Positions 57,001 to 64,000 of a stretch of DNA of 64,000 nt are shown in pieces. A program made the position numbers and the translations under genes. The notes beneath the pieces were generated by a model. The model was not told the DNA's origin. It saw only the letters and a program-made list of their open reading frames with translations, and made no database searches. Origin of the DNA: Evernia prunastri (Eukaryota; Ascomycota; Lecanoromycetes; Lecanorales; Parmeliaceae); assembly GCA_003184365.1 (NCBI GenBank), contig NKYR01000017.1, positions 349,806-413,805 of the forward strand, in the 5' to 3' direction. Position 1 is the stretch's first letter. Each line of letters opens with the position of its first letter.

Positions 57001-59051
57001 ATGTCACAGCCAACTCCGGTTGGCAATCCTTCTAGGGAGGAGAATGACCGGCCGGTGAACCTACCTATCCGTACAAAAGACGGGCAGGAAGCAATGGACC
57101 CCACCGAAGAAACCTCAGGGGAGAAGATCAGGTCCGCTTTCGTGTTCCCACTGCAATTTTTGCTTCTCCTGACCCTGTCACAGCAAGAGCGAGCAGAAGA
57201 GACGTCAGAAAGAGAAGGAACGTGAAGAGAAGAAGGCGGCCAAAGCGGCAACCGCCCCGCCCCAAGCAGAAAAGAAGGTCTCTGCTGCCGCTCAGGAAGC
57301 TGAATTGACGCCAAATGTACGTTATTGGCCGTCCATGAGAGTGAGGAAGGATGCAGTTCTTACTCCTTGCCACGTAGCAATATACAGAGATTCGATCGCG
57401 TACCACCCACGAACTCCATCGCACCCCTCATTTCGACATTCATGGGGCCAATCCCCCGCATAATGAAACAGTGGGTGGTTTCATACCGAAGTACGAGCAT
57501 ATCAAGACAGGAGAACACCTCAAAGAGGTGGAGATCAGCCTCGCAGGAAGGGTTTTCACCAAGCGAGAGGCGGGAGCCAAGCTCGTGTTTTACGATCTCA
57601 GGCACAAAGGCAGCAAGCTCCAGATCATGTGTCAAGCTCAGGAGGCAGTGGGCTCGTTGAGTTTCGAACAACAGCATGAACATATTCGGCGAAATGATAT
57701 CATATGGGTTACTGGCTATCCAGGACGAACGGCTCCCAGGAATCGACCCGAAGGCGAATTGTCCTTGTTTGCACGAGAAGTCAAAATGCTCACACCGAGT
57801 CTACACCAACTCCCTTCAGATCATTACGGTTTCAAAGATCAAGAGCAGAGGTATCGACAGAGACATTTAGATTGGATCATGAATGAGAACTCTGTCGATG
57901 TGTTCCGCAAGCGTCATGAGATCATCCGCTACATCCAACGATTCTTCGACGGAATGGATTTCATTGAAGTGGAGACCCCTATATTGACCGCTATTGCTGG
58001 TGGAGCGACTGCCAAACCTTTCATGACGCACCACAACGAGCTGAATATGACCCTCTACTTGCGGATAGCACCCGAATTAGATCTTAAGAAAATGATTGTT
58101 GGTGGCTTCGACCGAGTCTACGAGATAGGCAAGCAGTTCAGGAATGAAGGCATCGACTTGACCCACAACCCCGAGTTCACGACTTGTGAGTTCTATATGG
58201 CATACGCGGATGTATTTGATGTCATGGAGATTACCGAGGACCTAGTATCTGGCCTAGTGAAACATGTCACCGGTAGCTATGAGACCAAATTTGACCCCCA
58301 GACAGGGGAGCAATATCACATCAATTGGGCAAAGCCCTGGAAGCGTGTCGAGATGATACCGGCTCTCGAGGAAGCGTGCGGGGAGAAATTCCCGCCTAGC
58401 ACCGAGCTACATACGGAGGCTTCAACTGAGTTTCTCAAGCGTATACTCAAGAAAATGAATGTCGAATGCTCGCCACCGCAAACAAACGCCCGGATGCTGG
58501 ATAAACTGGTTGGAGAGTTCATCGAAGAGAAAATAGTTAACCCTACATTCATTACCAACCACCCCCAGATCATGTCTCCTCTTGCCAAAGTACACCGCAA
58601 GCACCCTGGTCTTTGTGAGCGATTCGAAGCTTTCGTATGCAAGAAAGAGATTGTAAACGCATACAGCGAACAAAATAACCCATTCGCGCAACGAGAAGCT
58701 TTTGAGGAGCAAGCTAAGATGAAAGCCCAGGGTGACGACGAAGTGCCGGCCATTGACGAGAGCTTTATAACAGCTCTGGAGTACGGTCTGCCCCCAACAG
58801 GAGGCTGGGGTATGGGTATTGATCGCTTGGTCATGTTCTTGACAAACCACTACAACATTAAGGAGGTGCTTGCATTCCCTTTTATGAAGGACGAACGAAG
58901 TCAGGGCAAGGACAAAGGTGTGGTAGCCGAGGGAGAAGGCACAGTGACTGCTATTGATGGGGGAATTTGTAAGTCAAAGTCTGCGGATTCGGGTGGTTTT
59001 GTGATCTCGTCTCACCCATTGTATAGTGCACAAATAGATACAGATGACTGA
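57001..59051 (+). CDS. KRS1: Lysyl-tRNA synthetase, cytosolic class II
   Basis: Exons 57001-57131, 57184-57316 and 57378-59051 give 645 aa. The Lys/Glu-rich N-terminal extension (REEKKAAKAATA) is typical of eukaryotic cytosolic enzymes and binds tRNA. An OB-fold anticodon-binding domain follows (EISLAGRVFTKREAGAKLVF, IIWVTGYPGR). Class II motifs are visible: motif 1 near FDGMDFIEVETPILTAIAGG, motif 2 at VYEIGKQFRNEGIDLTHNPE followed by FTTCEFYMAY, and motif 3 at GWGMGIDRLVMFLT. The product charges tRNA-Lys. The 3' end is ambiguous: a 58-bp GTAAGT...TATAG intron at 58969-59026 would shorten the end to GGILHK (stop at 59037), while retention gives the listed end. Confidence 0.96.
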
Positions 59052-59537
59052 AATAAGCACCCAACCCGGAGAATGTGACCAATATGAGGGGTCGTCAGCC
59101 AATCACGGATGAGCATTTTTGTAGGTTATACAACTTCAAAAGCCTCATAGCTAAGATACCATCCTCGAGTGAATATATAGAGAGCACATTCACAGCTCTC
59201 CATTCTGTGTCTATAATATTTCAGTCTTTGCTGATTCTCCCGAGAAGTATGCATTCATCTTGTGATGTTGCAGTGAAGTTGCAGTGAAGTGTTGAGTTTC
59301 TCGCTCACCTAAATTCACTTCGCCTCCACCCATCTCCATTACTTGAGGACGCCCCGCACCTCTTGTTGACTGCGCAGGCTCCTAACACACCACACTTCAA
59401 CACTCGCCATTATACTTCCATTCGTTAGCAAAAGTTCAAACTCCTTTGTTTCCGAACCTTTCGTTCTGTTATCAAGCGCTCGATTCTTAACTCCCTCAAA
59501 ACCTTCTTTTGAAGTAGTACAATCTCACCGTCTTATT
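59052..59537. other. Intergenic spacer
   Basis: This holds the KRS1 3' flank and the promoter/5' UTR of the Q-rich gene. Two copies of GTTGCAGTGAA lie near 59265-59290. No gene is seen. Confidence 0.5.
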
Positions 59538-62348
59538 ATGGCAAGAAAAAAAGAGATATCTATATCATCGAATCGTCCAACGTCTATCTCCAATCCGACA
59601 AGAAGTTCTCGGCCGATGTCTCCTCAGGTTCACACCAACTTCATCCCAGTCAAGATTCACACGGCTAAATGCGACTCATGTGATAAGAATAACAAGCTAA
59701 CTCTATATCGATGCATAGATTGCGGTCTGCATGTGTGCTCTATTTGCTTTGGCAAGAAGTCTGGAGATAGAAATCATGCTTTCGATGATCCATCCCGTAA
59801 TGTGTTCGCTGATTCGCGGGATAATACCGATAAATCAGAAGGCGCGAGAGACAACAAGAACCGCACTAGGACACGTAATAGACGGAGATTGCAAGTTGTC
59901 AGCGACGACAGCGACGATGATAATAATGTTCTAGTGTTGAATTCTGTTGTCACAACCAACAACCAAGAAACAACTGATCCAAAGAAGCAAGATACAACAG
60001 GAACAAACATCATCATGAATAACGAGCATCGTGAAGATCACACATCAAAGAAGCAGGATACAACAAGAACAAACATCATCATGAATGACGACCATCGTGA
60101 AGATCACACACCTAACAACCAAGATAAGAAGAGAAAGAACATCATCATGAATAATGACCATGGTGAAGATCACACACCAAATGAGCAACGCAAGAAGAGA
60201 AACAAGGTCAACATGAATGACAACCACCCGGGAGACCAAGCAGATGGCTTGCCCAGATTGCAGCCCACTGTACCAGCCAAAAACCTGCCAGTGTTGAGGC
60301 CTGCTATACCGGCTGCCAACACAAGTGCAACCGAGAGTGCACATCGGGTATCTCAGAGAAGCTCTCACACCCACGGCCAGGAAAGCCAGAACGAGGGCCA
60401 AGACATCATGCAAGTCTACGACAACTTGGGCAGGCAAACAGTTGCCACCCGATATGCCTTTGACGGCGACCAGCAGGTGAATCTTCAAGCTCGTGGTCCT
60501 TCCAAGTCATCCATCTCACATCAGCAGGCAAATCGTTCTGCACATCCTCACACCCAGCCTGTCGACTACCGCCCCCGCCCCAACCCAAGAGCAGATGTGG
60601 ATCTGCAGGCAGCTCGTAATCAATCCGCTTTCGCCAACAGCCCGCCGACGGGTCATCAAGCCCCTCGTCCAGCTCAGCTCTCAATGGCACAACAGCAGGC
60701 CCCTCATCCCATCCAGCAACCCGCCGTCTACCGCCCACGGCCCGGAGCAGATGTGGACCTGCAGGCAGCTCGCTACCAATTCGCTTTCGCCAACAGCCAG
60801 CCCACGAACCGTCAAGCCAGCGATCCCACCCGTTCAGCTCAGCCCTCAGTCGCGCAACAGCCAGGTGCTCCGTTGGCCCCTCGTCAGATCCGCCCGGCCC
60901 TCTCCCGCCAACAGGCAGCAAACATGGCACAGGCCTTCCGTCCATACCAGCAGTGGCAGGAGGGTAAGATCGCGAAGCATATAGAGGCCCGCAATCGACA
61001 AGCCTTGAGCTCAAGCCAAGATGCGCGGCCAGCAGTGAATAGGGACCAAGCAGCTGCCTACAACCAGCAAGCATTCGTCTCAAACCAGCAGCAGCAGCAG
61101 CAGTTGCCGTCTGCCGCAAGTTACAGGGAGCAGATGATCGCGGCCCGCGATCGACAACAGGCCTATCTGTCACAGCAGCAGGCGAATCGTTCAACTCCTG
61201 CCTCGGCGCAATCCTCGAACTCACATGGGCAGCCTACCAAATTGCCTCCGTCTCAGGCTCAAGCCTTCCAGTCACTCCAGTCACAGCAGCATGCGGCGGC
61301 TCTTCTAGCTTCTCGTCAGGCCCAGCATCAAGCAGCCACTCAAGATCGTCTGTACGAACCTTTGGCGATTGCCCAAGTTCGAGAGGTATGTCTGCCAGTC
61401 CCCCAGCACCTGAATAACATACTAAACTGACTCAACCCTCAGCCGACCCCAGAAGTCCTCGACGCAGCCGGTATCCTTCGTTTCTATGAAGGAGCCGATC
61501 AGGTTCCGGGAGTCCCATTCTATTCGAATGGGGTCTCGCAGTTGCTCAGTGCAGCTGATCATCTCGAGAACACCAAGTCCGCCAGTGTCAAGTCCCGCTC
61601 CTCGTCCAAGACGGCTTTCGGCGAAGATGGAGATGCTGGAATGCAATCCGTCAGCCCTTACGGTCCTACATCGCAGTCGACTGCCCCGCGGGGTTATCCT
61701 AACTACCGCCATGCCGCAGTGCAGACCGATCCAAGACTTTTGCTCCGTGACCCCGCCGCCGCCCAGCCTCGCGGCCCCAGCTTCCGTGCGGGGTCCGAGC
61801 CAGGTCCGAGGCTGCCCGTGTCGGATCACGCAGCCGTCTACCTCGCCCAGTGGAACGCTGGCCGTGCAGCGCACTCGTCAAGGTTGAATGCTACTGCCGC
61901 CCACGCACCAGCTACTCAGATTACCCACCCGCGCTCTCCAGTGCCAGCGCCACATCCGCGTTCCACTACCGGTGTTCAGGACGCCCCGTTGCGCGGTATC
62001 GACAAAGAGGAGGCCGCCGAGGGTAGCGCTCAGGCGCCGAATGCTCCGTTGTCTGTGGTTGAAGCTTCCACGGATGCCGATATTGTGATGGGTGGTGTCG
62101 ATGCCAAGGTCGTTAAGGACGACGAGTCTCCTCCTGGCAAGGTACGGGCTCCGGAAGACAACGCAGCCGGAAGTCATGGACGAGGCGAGAAGGAAGGTGG
62201 TCTCAAGACCAGCAAGACAGCTGGAGCACTGCAGGGTACGAAGGCAGAGGCGAGAGTAGCCCGGTCCGGCATCAAGAAAGGCGTGGCGCGAGTCAAGAAG
62301 CCAGAGCCCAAGGGCCGGAAGAGCACGAGGACCGCACGTGGAAAATAG
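59538..62348 (+). CDS. Q-rich repeat protein with N-terminal ZZ-like zinc finger, function unknown
   Basis: Two exons (59538-61385, 61443-62348) give 917 aa. Residues ~40-85 hold a Cys-rich finger, CDSC...CIDC...CSIC and a downstream His, resembling a ZZ-type or related finger. A basic Arg stretch and an acidic SDDSDDDNN run follow. Residues ~149-236 contain four 22-residue tandem repeats (consensus around QDTTRTNIIMNDDHREDHTP). The middle is extremely Gln/Ala/Pro-rich, with a second internal duplication around ADVDLQAARNQSAFANS, offset 52 residues. After the 57-bp intron a short conserved-looking block (LDAAGILRFYEGADQVPGVP) appears. The tail is basic (KKGVARVKKPEPKGRKSTRT). Nuclear or RNP-associated scaffolding is an inference from composition. 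I know no named homolog. Confidence 0.82.
59982..60245 (+). repeat. 66-bp coding tandem repeat, four units
   Basis: Units start at 59982, 60048, 60114 and 60180. Each encodes 22 residues; units 1-3 are close, unit 4 is diverged. Most differences are substitutions that keep the frame. Confidence 0.92.
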
Positions 62349-62733
62349 GCTTGTCTTTTGAAGTTGAGGGGAGCAGGAATCCGCTTCTAGAGGTAAGATG
62401 CTTACAGCACTTTATAGAAGGCTTCAGATTTTGTACCATAGGGGGACACGCACGCTTTTACACGGTAGGAGGAATCACAATAGCGGACCTAGCACTCTGT
62501 TACGAAAGCAAATTCTATCATAGCGAATGATATTATTCAAGCAAATAGCAAGCACAAATACAATGCGCAGCAGAGTTTTCCTAAACCTTGAACGATAGCG
62601 AGCGAATGGGTATCCTTGCATCTCAGAAGCCCCAGGCTTGAAGACCCTGACAATCCCTCAATTCCACAGTCAATACCTCTCCAATGAGGAGCCATTTCAT
62701 CTCTTTCCAGGCGAAGATCCAGAATCCACACTG
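62349..62733. other. Convergent spacer
   Basis: This holds the 3' flanks of the Q-rich gene and the small minus-strand gene. No gene is seen. Confidence 0.5.
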
Positions 62734-63013
62734 CTACATCATCAGAGCTTTTTGAATACCCTTCTTAACCTTCGACCAAGTGCTATCTTTCACTGTCAAA
62801 GCATCATCCATCAGCTTCCTCCCTACTTCTAACATCGACTCAGACCAGACACTCACGAGGCGGCAGACCCTCACTCGCACGCCTAGCGTTTTCCGCCTCT
62901 CTTTTCTCCTTCTCTTCTTTCTCCACCACGGCCTTGACGGCTTCGTAATTGGCGTTATCTTCCGAATTCTGAGGCGCGGTGCGGGAGCCAGGGCCTGACC
63001 AGCCGGAAGACAT
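62734..63013 (-). CDS. Small hydrophilic protein (77 aa), function unknown
   Basis: Two exons (62875-63013, 62829-62734 region: 62734-62828) joined over a 46-bp intron (GTGAGG...GTTAG) give 77 aa. The protein starts MSSGWSGPGSRTAPQNSEDN. It contains a charged helix (VVEKEEKEKREAENARR) and ends in KLMDDALTVKDSTWSKVKKG and IQKALMM. The clean stop, the size of the intron and the coherent amphipathic C-terminal helix support a real gene. Other splice choices give introns under 40 bp. The family is not recognised. Confidence 0.6.
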
Positions 63014-63699
63014 GCTCCTTGATGTTGACTCGTGGACGGAGCTGTGTTCTCGGTGCGGTTGTTGACGAGACGGTTGCTGTTTGGTACTAGGGCGTGGGCG
63101 AGGGTGACGTTTGGCTTGGTTCTTTCGGAGGGAGGAGATCAGGGAGGCTTATAAGGCTCAAAGAATATGCTAAATGGAAGAGACTGACATTTGAGGTAGG
63201 AAAGGGCGATGACTTTATAGGTTTTGGAAGAGGTACCAAGGTACCGAAAAGGGTGGCTTTGCAACATCACGGCTGCCGCTTGGGAGGAAAACATCTGCCA
63301 ACATGAGAGATTGAGCTACTTACGCCGAGCAGAAGAGTTGCTGACAAGGTGGGCATCTTCTTTCCTTGATCAGATACTGTGAGTAGCGTGAGGACACTGC
63401 CTCAGTCGAGGTCTTGTGGCCATGCGGGATTATCAGTCCAACGCAGCATGTCGATCATTGCAATGGACAAATCGAAGCTGCTCTGCTTTCCGGATAGTTA
63501 ATGATAATAATAGATAATTAGGATCAAGCACGACATTGAGAAATCCCGCTGCTCTTTTTACCCTTGATTCTTATGTTCAACAGCCTCAATGCCTCCAGCG
63601 CCTTTTGAATTTCGACTTGTCGGCGGGGTCCCCTTGGTCATACTCATAAACAAAGGCTACCGCACCAGACTAGTCTCCTCGTGTCTACCCGAAAGTGCA
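63014..63699. other. Intergenic spacer
   Basis: This is the upstream region of the small gene. No further gene is supported up to the MITE-like element. Confidence 0.45.
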
Positions 63700-63935
63700 C
63701 TTTACCTGGAAGTGCACGATTAGGGCTAGGGCTTGTCACCGCAAATTCTGACCACCATCATATATGTACCTGGACAGCGTAAGTAAAGTATTTCAGTATA
63801 ACGATAATATAATTTCAGTATATGATAGTATAATAATGCGGAACATTCATGGAAATAGTGTATAATATAGATAGGTGGACATTTTCTAATTTGCGGCGCT
63901 GTGCCCTAGCCCTAATCGTGCACTTCCAGGTAAAG
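63700..63935. mobile_element. MITE-like element with ~48-bp terminal inverted repeats
   Basis: The left arm 63700-63747 and right arm 63888-63935 are inverted copies with about 43 of 48 positions matching; the outer 32 bases match perfectly (CTTTACCTGGAAGTGCACGA onward). The 140-bp centre is AT-rich and non-coding. A TA dinucleotide sits symmetrically in both ends (TTTACC...GGTAAA), so a Tc1/mariner-type TA target duplication is possible but cannot be separated from the inverted repeat itself. Its small size and lack of any ORF fit a miniature non-autonomous DNA transposon. Confidence 0.8.
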
Positions 63936-64000
63936 TTTGTCTCCATTAGCTTTCGACCCCCTGCTTAGACCGTGACTTTAATTTTTAGCTGCATAGTGAG

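Noticed and set aside
63720..63735. TTAGGG-like sequence suggesting telomeric DNA
   Set aside because: A single unit within the inverted repeat arm, not a tandem array.

Overview
The window is nuclear DNA of a filamentous ascomycete (Pezizomycotina). The signs are genes split by many short GT-AG introns (mostly 45-80 bp), typical fungal families (AcuK/ERT1 regulator, KCH1 potassium channel, Mam3, Dhr2, DHA1 exporter, fungal STAND N-domain) and intergenic spacers of 0.2-2.5 kb. The class cannot be fixed from sequence alone. Exon joins below were worked out by hand from splice sites and reading phase; nearly all give an intact frame.

Region 1 (1-8.7 kb): the 3' end of a cytochrome P450, an old-yellow-enzyme oxidoreductase, a four-exon small secreted-type protein and a long BTB/POZ protein. 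Region 2 (8.7-16 kb): a six-exon gene joining a STAND-type N-domain, a ubiquitin-like region, a Cys4 zinc site, two PHD-like fingers and a CCCH finger; then Mam3 and a four-helix membrane protein with endocytic-type motifs. Region 3 (16.8-25 kb): a NIF3/YqfO-like small protein, a decayed array of ~132-bp repeats, the Dhr2 rRNA-processing helicase, riboflavin kinase and the AcuK/ERT1 gluconeogenesis activator. Region 4 (25-35 kb): AT-rich, gene-poor DNA with microsatellites, a nine-exon MFS exporter and a conserved one-helix protein. Region 5 (35-48 kb): a TAPT1/Emp65 membrane protein, the KCH1-type channel and two tandem, related proteins made of a membrane helix and a very long coiled coil. 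Region 6 (49-64 kb): branched-chain ketoacid dehydrogenase E1-beta and COX15 back to back on a 203-bp promoter, a dynamin-family GTPase, cytosolic lysyl-tRNA synthetase, a large Q-rich zinc-finger protein with internal repeats, a newly resolved 77-aa gene and a MITE-like element.

There is no biosynthetic cluster: most genes are core housekeeping with independent roles. Mitochondrial and central metabolism recurs (E1-beta, COX15, FMN1, AcuK/ERT1). The less described items are the coiled-coil pair, the STAND-UBL-PHD-CCCH architecture, the Q-rich repeat protein and the 44-residue repeat relic. Two N gaps (21954-21969 and 25874) are flanked by near-perfect direct duplications, best read as unmerged contig overlaps; the first falls in the FMN1 intron and the second in intergenic DNA.
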